Below, piece by piece: positions 1 through 7,565 of a DNA stretch of 64,000 nt. Positions within the stretch are counted from its first letter, which is position 1. Each line of letters opens with the position of its first letter. This stretch comes from SZUA-444 sp965226565 (GTDB lineage: Bacteria; Bacillota; Clostridia; Oscillospirales; Ruminococcaceae), in assembly GCA_965226565.1 (NCBI GenBank), contig CBDDDI010000005.1, forward strand, positions 248,001 through 312,000, in the 5' to 3' direction. Both the position numbers and the translations under genes were made by a program. The notes beneath the pieces were generated by a model. That model saw nothing but the letters and a program-made list of their open reading frames with translations, was not told the origin of the DNA and ran no database searches.

Positions 1-87
1 CGGAACCGTTATCCAAGAACACACTACAATCAACGTTGCACAAATTGCTATATACGTTATGTCTTTTATACTTAATTTCTTACTCAT
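1..87 (-). CDS. bioY: Biotin transporter BioY, N-terminal 29 codons (runs off the window edge)
   Basis: The first 29 codons read MSKKLSIKDITYIAICATL then IVVCSWITVP. This matches the opening of BioY-type ECF S-components: a short basic N-terminus, then TM1 ending in a (W/A)I(S/T)(I/V)P motif. BioY binds biotin in the membrane and works alone or with the EcfAAT energising module. The start is fixed by a strong AAAAGGAG ribosome binding site seven bases before the ATG at 85-87. The family call comes from a short stretch, but it is strengthened by an independent signal: a BirA-type operator and a consensus promoter sit directly upstream (133-186), as expected for a biotin-repressed transporter. 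The rest of the gene lies before position 1. Confidence 0.72.
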   Translation of the reverse strand, partial: MSKKLSIKDITYIAICATLIVVCSWITVP

Positions 88-132
88 TTTAATTCTCCTT
101 TTATTGCTATATATTATTTTTAAAGACATGTC

Positions 133-161
133 ATTATACAACAATAAATTTGTATTGTCAA
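133..161 (-). promoter_or_regulatory. Consensus sigma-A promoter of bioY
   Basis: On the minus strand TTGACA (156-161) and TATAAT (133-138) are separated by exactly 17 bp; both hexamers match consensus perfectly. The start of transcription would fall near 126, giving a short leader to the bioY ATG at 87. The -35 hexamer overlaps the BirA operator. Confidence 0.85.
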
Positions 162-186
162 CTAATTAAATATAATAGGTTTACAA
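155..186. promoter_or_regulatory. BirA (biotin repressor) operator
   Basis: The plus strand reads TTGTCAACT, 14 bases, GGTTTACAA. This fits the published BirA signal TTGTWAACC-N14/15-GGTTWACAA with one full half-site and one near-perfect half-site. It overlaps the -35 box of the bioY promoter, so biotinyl-AMP-loaded BirA would block transcription. The match is seen directly; the regulator identity is from the known family consensus. Confidence 0.75.
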
Positions 187-194
187 TATCGAAC

Positions 195-237
195 TAAAAT
201 AAAAAAGAGAACTTTTCATAATATAAAAAATCCTCTT
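195..237 (-). terminator. Rho-independent terminator of the met operon
   Basis: A 12-bp stem (205-216 with 226-237, two wobbles) is followed on the minus strand by a U-rich tract. It lies just after the metH stop, and the bioY operator/promoter lies immediately beyond it, so it separates the two units. Confidence 0.7.
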
Positions 238-260
238 AAAAAAATATTTACTCAAACGAT

Positions 261-2639
261 TTATTTAAATATTTTTTGTGCATAAGAAACACTTGCCATT
301 GCATCTTTGCCATAAAAATCAGCATTAATCATATCTGCATATTCCTGAGTAAGAACAGCACCACCAACCATAATTTTGCAATCAGGTTTATGCTGCTTTA
401 ATGCTTTAATAGTATCAGCCATACTAGCAACAGTTGTTGTCATTAACGCACTTAAACCAACAAGTTTTATATCAAGCTCCAAAGCCTTGTCAACAATAAC
501 ATTAACAGGAACATCTTTGCCTAAATCACAAACTTCAAAATCATAATTTTCAAGCAAAACCTTCACAATATTTTTGCCTATATCATGAATATCACCTTTT
601 ACTGTTGCTAAAATAATTTTACCTTTTTTCTCACGTTTAATACCTGTTTTCTCCATAAAAACCTTTATGCATTCAAATGCATTTTTAGCAGCTTCAGCAC
701 TCATAAGAAGTTGTGGTAAAAAAATCTTTCCTTTCTCAAATCCTTGTCCAACATAATCTAAAGCAGGAATAAGTTTTGTATTTATTATTTCCAAAGGTTC
801 TAATGTTTCCAAAAGCTTGTTAGCAATTACGCTTGACTTATCTTTAAAACCTTTTTTAATAGCATCTTCCAAAGTCATTTCATCATCCGGAACAACTTTT
901 TTAACATCTATATCAGAATTATTATCTATATAATCATTAAAATTTTCATCTTTATTAGACAACGCTCTATATGCATAATAAGATTTAGTCATTTCTTGGG
1001 AATTAGGATTAATAATAGCTAAATCAAGTCCAGCTTGCATAGCCAGTGTATAAAAATTAGCAGTAATAATTTCTCTACATGGCAATCCAAAAGAAATATT
1101 AGATACTCCTAAAACAGTTTTAACACCAAGTTTCTCTTTAACAAGTTTTAATGCTTCCAAAGTAATTAAAGCAGCTTTACTATCTGAACTTACAGTCATA
1201 CACAAAACATCAATAACAATATCTTTTTTATCTATTCCATAGCTTTTTGCAGTATTAATAATTTTCTCAGCAATTTTAACACGATCCATAGCATTATCAG
1301 GAATTCCGTTTTCATCAAGAGTAAGTCCAACAACAACTCCACCATACTTTTTAACTAAAGGAAAAACAGCTTCCATAGATTCTTTTTTACCATTAACAGA
1401 ATTTATCATAGCTTTACCATTATAATAACGCAAAGCTTTTTCCATAGCATAAGTATCAGCAGTATCAATTTGCAAAGGAATATCCAAAATACTTTGTATT
1501 TTAGTAACAGCATTCATAAGCATTTCTGGTTCATCAATTTCAGGCAAACCAACATTAACGTCTAAAATATGAGCATTATTTTCTTGTTGTAAAACAGCTT
1601 CACGAAGAATATAATCAACATCATTTTCTCTTAAAGCTTGTTTAAATCTAGCTTTACCAGTAGGATTTATACGTTCACCAATAATATATGTGTCATTTTT
1701 AATTTCAACAGCTTTAGCATAAGAAGAAACAATAGGAGTATTTTTAAACATTATAGGTTTAAGTTTAACATCTTTACACTTTTGAGACAATAACTTAATA
1801 TGCTTAGGAGTAGTTCCACAACATCCACCTAAAACATACACACCTTTTTTAGCAAACCTATTCATAATATCAGAAAATTCTTCAGCATCAATATCATACA
1901 TTGTATCACCATCAACACTTTTAGGCAATCCTGCATTTGGAGTAACTATAACAGGAATTGATGAAATCTCAATAAGCTCATCAACAATTTTCTCCATTTG
2001 AACAGGACCTAATCCACAATTTATACCTAACGCATCAACTCCTAAACCTTCTAAAAGTGAAACAACACATTTTACATCTGCACCTGTTAAAAGTTTACCT
2101 TTTTCATCAAATGTAACCGTAGCAAACACTGGCAAATTGGTATTTTCTTTTACAGCAAGAACAGCTGATTTTAATTCATAAGTATCAGACATAGTCTCAA
2201 TATATGCTAAATCAACGCCTTCTTTTTCTCCTAAAATTGCAACTTCTTTGAAAGCTTCATAAGCATCATCAAAACTCAAATCTCCCATAGGTTTTAATAA
2301 TTTTCCTGTTGGTCCAATATTTAAAGCAATAAATTTCTCATCTGAATTTTCAAATTGTGAAACAGCTGTTTTAACATTATTAACAGCACATTTAACTATA
2401 TTTTCCACAGTATACTTAGTATCTTTAAATTTAATTTTATTAGCACCAAAAGTATTTGTAGAAATTATATTAGCACCACTTTGTAAATATGATGTATGTA
2501 TATCAACTAAAACCTCAGGTTTAGTAATATTCCAAACTTCAGGCAATTCTCCCATTTCAAGACCATTTTTTTGCAACATAGTACCTAAAGCACCATCAGA
2601 AATTATAATTTTTTTACCTAGCAATTCTACAATTTTCAT
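261..2639 (-). CDS. metH: Cobalamin-dependent methionine synthase MetH lacking the reactivation domain
   Basis: The 792-residue enzyme transfers the methyl group of 5-methyltetrahydrofolate to homocysteine via cobalamin. Domains in order: homocysteine S-methyltransferase (about 1-300) with zinc-ligand motifs GINCG and GGCCGTT; pterin-binding TIM barrel (about 310-580, opening IGERINPTGK); B12 cap and B12-binding domain (about 600-790) with the DxHxxG signature DIHDIG, His685 being the expected lower cobalt ligand. E. coli MetH is about 1227 residues; the C-terminal AdoMet-dependent reactivation domain is missing here and is encoded by the adjacent upstream gene. The ATG follows AAGGGAA. It is the last gene of metF / activation protein / metH and ends in a terminator. 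The pterin and B12 modules resemble other corrinoid methyltransferases, but the neighbours make methionine synthesis by far the best call. Confidence 0.93.
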   Translation of the reverse strand: MKIVELLGKKIIISDGALGTMLQKNGLEMGELPEVWNITKPEVLVDIHTSYLQSGANIISTNTFGANKIKFKDTKYTVENIVKCAVNNVKTAVSQFENSDEKFIALNIGPTGKLLKPMGDLSFDDAYEAFKEVAILGEKEGVDLAYIETMSDTYELKSAVLAVKENTNLPVFATVTFDEKGKLLTGADVKCVVSLLEGLGVDALGINCGLGPVQMEKIVDELIEISSIPVIVTPNAGLPKSVDGDTMYDIDAEEFSDIMNRFAKKGVYVLGGCCGTTPKHIKLLSQKCKDVKLKPIMFKNTPIVSSYAKAVEIKNDTYIIGERINPTGKARFKQALRENDVDYILREAVLQQENNAHILDVNVGLPEIDEPEMLMNAVTKIQSILDIPLQIDTADTYAMEKALRYYNGKAMINSVNGKKESMEAVFPLVKKYGGVVVGLTLDENGIPDNAMDRVKIAEKIINTAKSYGIDKKDIVIDVLCMTVSSDSKAALITLEALKLVKEKLGVKTVLGVSNISFGLPCREIITANFYTLAMQAGLDLAIINPNSQEMTKSYYAYRALSNKDENFNDYIDNNSDIDVKKVVPDDEMTLEDAIKKGFKDKSSVIANKLLETLEPLEIINTKLIPALDYVGQGFEKGKIFLPQLLMSAEAAKNAFECIKVFMEKTGIKREKKGKIILATVKGDIHDIGKNIVKVLLENYDFEVCDLGKDVPVNVIVDKALELDIKLVGLSALMTTTVASMADTIKALKQHKPDCKIMVGGAVLTQEYADMINADFYGKDAMASVSYAQKIFK

Positions 2640-2653
2640 TTACAATTCCCTTC

Positions 2654-3280
2654 TTATATTCGTCTAAATTTACAATCTTTTTTAGAACAAAGTTCACAAC
2701 CTTTTACATTACAATTATTATCTATATCAGATATTCCAATAAATGCAGTAACTGATTTTGTTGGAACTAACATAAAACTATCAGTAACAGAAAGGCCTAT
2801 ACTTTTAGAAGCATTCAAAATATTAATAATATCTTTTTGATAAGAAATATCAAAATCTCCATAACCAGCAGAAAATCTTGGTCTTAAATATTTATTATCC
2901 AAATTATTCGCAATATCTTTAACTTTTTCATCAATAAAATCTTCAATACAAGCAGCAGCTACAGCTTGTAAAATTACAGCATAACTCATATCAATTGATG
3001 AATATTTTTTTATAAGAATATCCATTTCTATTCCTAAAGTAGCAGCAAAAATAATTACTTTGTCGCACTCCTTAAGATTCTTAGCTAAATTTTTGCTATC
3101 AACAACAAAATTATTATTTACAATAACTTTATTATCATCAATATTCATATCAAAAATTTTATAAGTACACTTAAAATTTTTAGGAATAAGCGAAATACAT
3201 TCATTTATCCTATTAACAACTACTTCATCAGCAGAATTATTCTCATAACCTAAATAACGTAATACTTCTTTAATTTCCAT
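2654..3280 (-). CDS. Methionine synthase activation (AdoMet-binding) domain protein
   Basis: This roughly 208-residue protein corresponds to the reactivation domain that is normally the C-terminus of MetH. It uses AdoMet and an electron donor to re-methylate oxidised cob(II)alamin. Supporting sequence: the RFSAGYGDFDISYQKDI block, matching the R-x3-GYG region of the domain, and LVPTKSVTAFIGIS near the end. The C-terminal Cys-rich tail (KGCELCSKKDCKFRR) is typical of the stand-alone version. I chose the ATG at 3280, because the in-frame TTG at 3292 lies inside the GAGGAAG ribosome binding site. The gene overlaps the metF 3' end by 11 bp and ends 14 bp before metH, so the three are translationally coupled. 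Confidence 0.85.
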   Translation of the reverse strand: MEIKEVLRYLGYENNSADEVVVNRINECISLIPKNFKCTYKIFDMNIDDNKVIVNNNFVVDSKNLAKNLKECDKVIIFAATLGIEMDILIKKYSSIDMSYAVILQAVAAACIEDFIDEKVKDIANNLDNKYLRPRFSAGYGDFDISYQKDIINILNASKSIGLSVTDSFMLVPTKSVTAFIGISDIDNNCNVKGCELCSKKDCKFRRI

Positions 3281-4151
3281 TTGCTTCCTCAATAATATAT
3301 TTCAAATTATTTTTTATACTTTCAGCAATATAAGGCTTATTCATTGTATAAATATGAACACCATCAACACCATTAGAAATAAGATCAATAATTTGTTCCG
3401 TAGCATAAGCAATTCCAGCTTGAGCCATAGCCTTAGGATTATCTCCAAATTTATCAACAATAGCTTTAAATCTCATTGGCAAATATGTTCCTGACAATTT
3501 GCAAATTCTAGCTATTTGCTTTCCGTTTGTAACAGGCATAATTCCCGCTATTACTGGAACTGTTATACCTTTTGCTCTTGTTCTATATAAATAATTATAA
3601 AGAATATTATTATCAAAAAACATCTGTGTTATTAAAAAATCAACACCTGTTTCTACTTTCAGTTTCAAATTATCTATATCATCTTCTTTGTGTTGGCACT
3701 CAGTATGTCCTTCTGGATAACAAGCAGCACCAACACAAAAATCTTTATCATAAGCTTTAATTTCTTTTACAAGCTCATATGCATATTTATAATCATCAGA
3801 TGAAACAAAATCTGAATTTTCAGGTTTGTCACCTCTTAAAGCCAAAATATTTTGTATATTATTTTTCTTCATATCAAAAAGAACTTTATTTATCTCATCT
3901 CTTGTTGAAGAAACACATGTCAAATGAGCAAGAGCTGTAACATCATTTTTTTGAACTTCAGATGCAATTTTAACTGTATTTGAAGATACTCCTCCTCCAG
4001 CTCCATAAGTAACACTCATAAAATCAGGAGAAAATTTACATAAATCATCAACAGCATTTTTAACAGGCTCAAAAGAAGCACCTGATTTTGGTGGAAACAC
4101 TTCATAAGACAATGTAAAATTTTTATTTTCTAAAATATCTTTAATTTTCAT
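3270..4151 (-). CDS. metF: 5,10-methylenetetrahydrofolate reductase
   Basis: MetF reduces 5,10-methylene-THF to 5-methyl-THF, the methyl donor used by the downstream MetH. The protein is about 293 residues, the usual family length, and has the FAD-binding TIM barrel signatures SYEVFPPKSG near the N-terminus, MSVTYGAGGG, HLTCVSSTRDE, LALRGDKP, and LITQMFFDN with AGIMPVTN toward the middle. I prefer the ATG at 4151, with AGGAAATGG upstream, over the TTG three codons earlier, which is almost on top of the ribosome binding site. First gene of the metF / activation protein / metH operon. No SAM riboswitch or T-box is visible in the 200-bp leader. Confidence 0.95.
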   Translation of the reverse strand: MKIKDILENKNFTLSYEVFPPKSGASFEPVKNAVDDLCKFSPDFMSVTYGAGGGVSSNTVKIASEVQKNDVTALAHLTCVSSTRDEINKVLFDMKKNNIQNILALRGDKPENSDFVSSDDYKYAYELVKEIKAYDKDFCVGAACYPEGHTECQHKEDDIDNLKLKVETGVDFLITQMFFDNNILYNYLYRTRAKGITVPVIAGIMPVTNGKQIARICKLSGTYLPMRFKAIVDKFGDNPKAMAQAGIAYATEQIIDLISNGVDGVHIYTMNKPYIAESIKNNLKYIIEEANGN

Positions 4152-4184
4152 TATAATCAATCCATTTCCTATTTATATCATAAT

Positions 4185-4214
4185 ATTATAACATTTTTAA
4201 TGTATATATTACAA
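4185..4214 (-). promoter_or_regulatory. Probable promoter of the metF operon
   Basis: Minus strand TTGTAA (4209-4214), 18 bp, TATAAT (4185-4190), located 34 bp upstream of the metF ATG. The -10 is perfect and the -35 is 4 of 6. Confidence 0.5.
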
Positions 4215-4285
4215 CTTTTAAAAATTAACTCAAATTACAACTTTTACAATAAAAATTTTATCATGTTTTTATATTTAATCTTTTA

Positions 4286-4314
4286 TTTACAATCAAAATA
4301 AAAAATGATATAAT
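4286..4314 (+). promoter_or_regulatory. Promoter of lepA-hemW
   Basis: TTTACA (4286-4291), 17 bp, TATAAT (4309-4314), 38 bp before the lepA start codon. It is divergent from the metF promoter in the same 200-bp intergenic region. Confidence 0.7.
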
Positions 4315-4351
4315 ATTATGATATATAAATTAATTTATGAGGTGATTTTCT

Positions 4352-6160
4352 TTGTCAAATAGACAGGATAATATAAGAAATTTTTGCATTGTTGCACATA
4401 TAGACCATGGTAAATCTACACTTGCTGATAGAATTCTTGAACAAACTATGACTGTTTCTTCAAGAGAAATGGAAGATCAGTTGCTTGATAACATGGATAT
4501 TGAACGTGAACGTGGTATTACTATAAAAGCTAGAGCTGTTAGACTTAATTATAAAGCTGATAATGGCGAAACTTATGAATTTAACCTTATTGATACTCCA
4601 GGTCATGTAGACTTTAATTATGAAGTTTCTCGTTCTCTTGCTGCTTGTGAAGGTGCTATACTTATTGTTGATGCATCTCAAGGTATTGAGGCTCAAACTC
4701 TTGCAAATACTTATCTTGCAATTGAACATGATCTTGAAGTTCTTCCTGTGGTAAATAAAATAGACTTACCATCTGCTGATCCAGAAAGAGTTTGTAATGA
4801 AGTTGAAAATGTTATCGGTATTCCTGCAATGGATGCTCCTAGGATTTCTGCAAAAATGGGAACAAATATTAAAGAAGTTTTAGAAAGAATTATTACTGAT
4901 ATTCCTTCTCCAAAAGGTGATGTGGATGCACAACTTCAAGCTTTGATATTTGATAGTTATTATGATTCTTATAAAGGTGTAATTATTTATGTTAGAATAA
5001 AAGAAGGCTCTTTAAAAGTTGGAGATAAAATTAAATTACTTGCTACTGGAGCTGAATTTGATGTTGTTGAGCTTGGATTCATGGGAGCTACTAATCTTGT
5101 TTCTACTGAAGAATTAAAAGCTGGTGATGTTGGATATATTGCTGCTTCAATTAAAAGTATAGAAGATACTCGTGTTGGTGACACTGTTACTCTTGCTGAA
5201 AATCCTTGTGAAAAACCTTTACCTGGATATAAAAAAGTTAACTCTATGGTTTATTCAGGTATTTATCCTGTTGATGGAGCTAAATATCCTGATTTACGTG
5301 AAGCTCTTGAAAAACTAATGCTTAATGATGCTGCTCTTTCTTTTGAGCCAGAAACTTCTATCGCTTTAGGTTTCGGATTTAGATGTGGTTTTCTTGGACT
5401 TCTTCATATGGAAATTATTCAAGAAAGACTTGAACGTGAATATAATCTTGATTTAATTACTACTGCTCCTTCTGTTATTTATAAAGTTACTTTAACAAAT
5501 GGAGAAACAATTTTTATTGATAATCCAACAAATTATCCTGATACTGCTTTAATACAATCAGCAGAAGAACCTATGGTTAATGCTCATATTCTTGCTCCAT
5601 CTGATTTTGTTGGAAACATTATGGAACTTTGCCAAGATAGACGTGGTATTTTTAAAGATATGAAATATATTGATGAAACACGTGTTGATTTGCATTATCA
5701 ATTGCCTTTAAATGAAATTGTTTATGATTTCTTTGATGTTTTAAAATCTAAAACAAAAGGTTATGCATCATTTGACTATGAAATGCTTGGATATGCTCCT
5801 TCTAAACTTGTTAAACTTGATATTCTTTTAAATGGAGATATTGTTGATGCATTATCATTTATAGTTCATACTGACAAAGCTTATTCAAGAGGTAGAAAAA
5901 TTGCTGAAAAACTAAAAGAAAATATTCCTAGACAATTGTTTGAAGTTCCTATTCAAGCTGCTATTGGTGGAAAAATTATTGCTAGAGAAACTGTTAAAGC
6001 AATGAGAAAAGATGTTCTTGCTAAATGTTATGGTGGTGACATTACTCGTAAGAAAAAACTTCTTGAAAAACAAAAAGAAGGTAAAAAGAGAATGCGCCAG
6101 CTAGGATCAGTTGAAGTTCCTCAAGAAGCATTTATGAGTGTGTTGAAACTTGATGAATAA
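4352..6160 (+). CDS. lepA: Elongation factor 4 (LepA), ribosome back-translocase GTPase
   Basis: This 602-residue translational GTPase has the full LepA length. G1 is AHIDHGKST (residues about 15-23), G2 includes RERGITI, G3 DTPGHVDF, and G4 NKIDLP. The C-terminal LepA-specific domain ends GKKRMRQLGSVEVPQEAF, which is diagnostic for LepA rather than EF-G or TypA. It acts on stalled or mis-translocated ribosomes. Translation starts at TTG, preceded by GAGGTGA at six bases spacing. The gene overlaps hemW by 8 bp, the lepA-hemW order common in Firmicutes; the usual hrcA-grpE-dnaK genes do not follow here. Confidence 0.97.
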   Translation: MSNRQDNIRNFCIVAHIDHGKSTLADRILEQTMTVSSREMEDQLLDNMDIERERGITIKARAVRLNYKADNGETYEFNLIDTPGHVDFNYEVSRSLAACEGAILIVDASQGIEAQTLANTYLAIEHDLEVLPVVNKIDLPSADPERVCNEVENVIGIPAMDAPRISAKMGTNIKEVLERIITDIPSPKGDVDAQLQALIFDSYYDSYKGVIIYVRIKEGSLKVGDKIKLLATGAEFDVVELGFMGATNLVSTEELKAGDVGYIAASIKSIEDTRVGDTVTLAENPCEKPLPGYKKVNSMVYSGIYPVDGAKYPDLREALEKLMLNDAALSFEPETSIALGFGFRCGFLGLLHMEIIQERLEREYNLDLITTAPSVIYKVTLTNGETIFIDNPTNYPDTALIQSAEEPMVNAHILAPSDFVGNIMELCQDRRGIFKDMKYIDETRVDLHYQLPLNEIVYDFFDVLKSKTKGYASFDYEMLGYAPSKLVKLDILLNGDIVDALSFIVHTDKAYSRGRKIAEKLKENIPRQLFEVPIQAAIGGKIIARETVKAMRKDVLAKCYGGDITRKKKLLEKQKEGKKRMRQLGSVEVPQEAFMSVLKLDE

Positions 6161-7247
6161 CACTGGATTATATATTCATGTTCCATTTTGTAAAAGTAAA
6201 TGTCCATATTGCGATTTTTACTCTTTAACTTTTAATAAACAACTTGAAGAAGATTATACATCTGCTGTAGTTAGAAATCTTTCAAAATATGAAGGTGCAA
6301 AAATAGATACTATTTATTTTGGTGGAGGAACTCCTTCATTGTTATCAACTCAAAGTTTTTCAAATATTTTTAATGCAATAGAAAAATATTTTGTTCTTGA
6401 TAATCAAGAAATAACTTTGGAAGCTAATCCTGCAACTCTTGATAAAACTAAATTAAAAGAACTAAAAAATATAGGATTTAACAGAATTTCTTTTGGAATC
6501 CAAAGCATGGTTGATAATGAGCTTGAAAAATTAGGTAGACTTCATAATGCAAAAGAAGCAAAACAAACTGTTTTGGATGCTTATTCTGCTGGTTTTAAAA
6601 ATATTTCAGCTGATTTAATGATTGGAATTAGTAATCAAACAATGGATTCTTTAGAAAATTCATTATCAGAATTTTGCAAGTTACCACTTACTCATATTTC
6701 AGCATATTTACTTAAAATAGAACCAAACACTCCTTATTTTAAATTAGCTAATAATTTAAATATTCCAAATGATGATTTATCTGCAGATATGTATCTTTTC
6801 ACAGTAAATTATTTAAAAGAACATGGTTTTTATCAATATGAAATTTCTAATTTTGCAAAAGAAAATTATCAAAGCAAACATAATCTTAAATATTGGAATT
6901 GTGAAAAATATATAGGTATTGGTCCATCATCACATAGTTTTTACAATAATAAACGATATGAAGTTCCAAGAGATTTTAATAAATTTATATCTAATGAATT
7001 TCAAACAGAAATTATTAATGAAAATAATCCAGCAAATTTTTATGAAAAAGCAATGCTTTGTTTAAGATTATCTTCTGGATTATCTAGAAAAATTTGTGAT
7101 GAATTTGGATATGATTTTGATAAAATACTGCAAAAAGCAAAACATTTTAAAAAAGCTAATTTAATATGTGCTACTAAAAATAATATATCTTTAACAAAAG
7201 AAGGATTTCTTTTATCAAATACAATTATTTCAGAAATTTTAGATTAA
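6153..7247 (+). CDS. hemW: Radical SAM haem chaperone HemW (HemN-like)
   Basis: This 364-residue radical SAM protein has the iron-sulfur motif C-x3-C-x2-C at Cys13, Cys17 and Cys20 (HVPFCKSKCPYCDFYS), the GGGTPS glycine-rich SAM-binding motif, and a C-terminal winged-helix HemN_C region. HemW binds haem and inserts it into apo-haem proteins; unlike true HemN it does not decarboxylate coproporphyrinogen. The NHNLKYW-type block seen here as KHNLKYWNCEKYIGIGPSSHS is typical of HemW. The ATG at 6153 overlaps the lepA stop, implying translational coupling; an in-frame TTG directly before it is the only alternative. It is followed by a strong terminator. Confidence 0.9.
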   Translation: MNNTGLYIHVPFCKSKCPYCDFYSLTFNKQLEEDYTSAVVRNLSKYEGAKIDTIYFGGGTPSLLSTQSFSNIFNAIEKYFVLDNQEITLEANPATLDKTKLKELKNIGFNRISFGIQSMVDNELEKLGRLHNAKEAKQTVLDAYSAGFKNISADLMIGISNQTMDSLENSLSEFCKLPLTHISAYLLKIEPNTPYFKLANNLNIPNDDLSADMYLFTVNYLKEHGFYQYEISNFAKENYQSKHNLKYWNCEKYIGIGPSSHSFYNNKRYEVPRDFNKFISNEFQTEIINENNPANFYEKAMLCLRLSSGLSRKICDEFGYDFDKILQKAKHFKKANLICATKNNISLTKEGFLLSNTIISEILD

Positions 7248-7251
7248 TTTA

Positions 7252-7292
7252 AATAGATGAATAGTTTAAAAACTATTCATCTATTTTTTTAT
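7252..7292 (+). terminator. Terminator of lepA-hemW
   Basis: A perfect 16-bp inverted repeat (7252-7267 with 7270-7285, arms ending AATAGATGAATAG) is followed by an uninterrupted T run. It starts five bases after the hemW stop. Confidence 0.92.
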
Positions 7293-7565
7293 ACATTTTT
7301 TAATTTAGATATAATTTTATACTAAATAATTATTTTATGTCATAACTTTTTTAAATATTACTTTTTGTTTAATATGCATATAATAATAATACAAAAAACG
7401 TTGCATTTCAACAAAATATATGATATAATTCACATATGATGTGTATTATTTATTAATTGAATAAAAATGTTTATATTTATATTAAAAATATGCATGTTAT
7501 ATTTAGTAATGTATAAAAAATACTAAATGTATTTAAATATTTTTTAACAAAAGGAGAATATAAAA
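7292..7565. other. Intergenic region before the InlB-repeat protein
   Basis: About 270 bp of AT-rich DNA. It holds one clear promoter for the downstream gene, TTGCAT (7401-7406), 17 bp, TATAAT (7424-7429), and a roughly 130-nt untranslated leader. No gene or stable hairpin was seen in the leader. Confidence 0.6.

Noticed and set aside
4152..4351. Possible SAM riboswitch or T-box before metF
   Set aside because: The region is short and AT-rich, with two promoters and no conserved S-box or T-box sequence.
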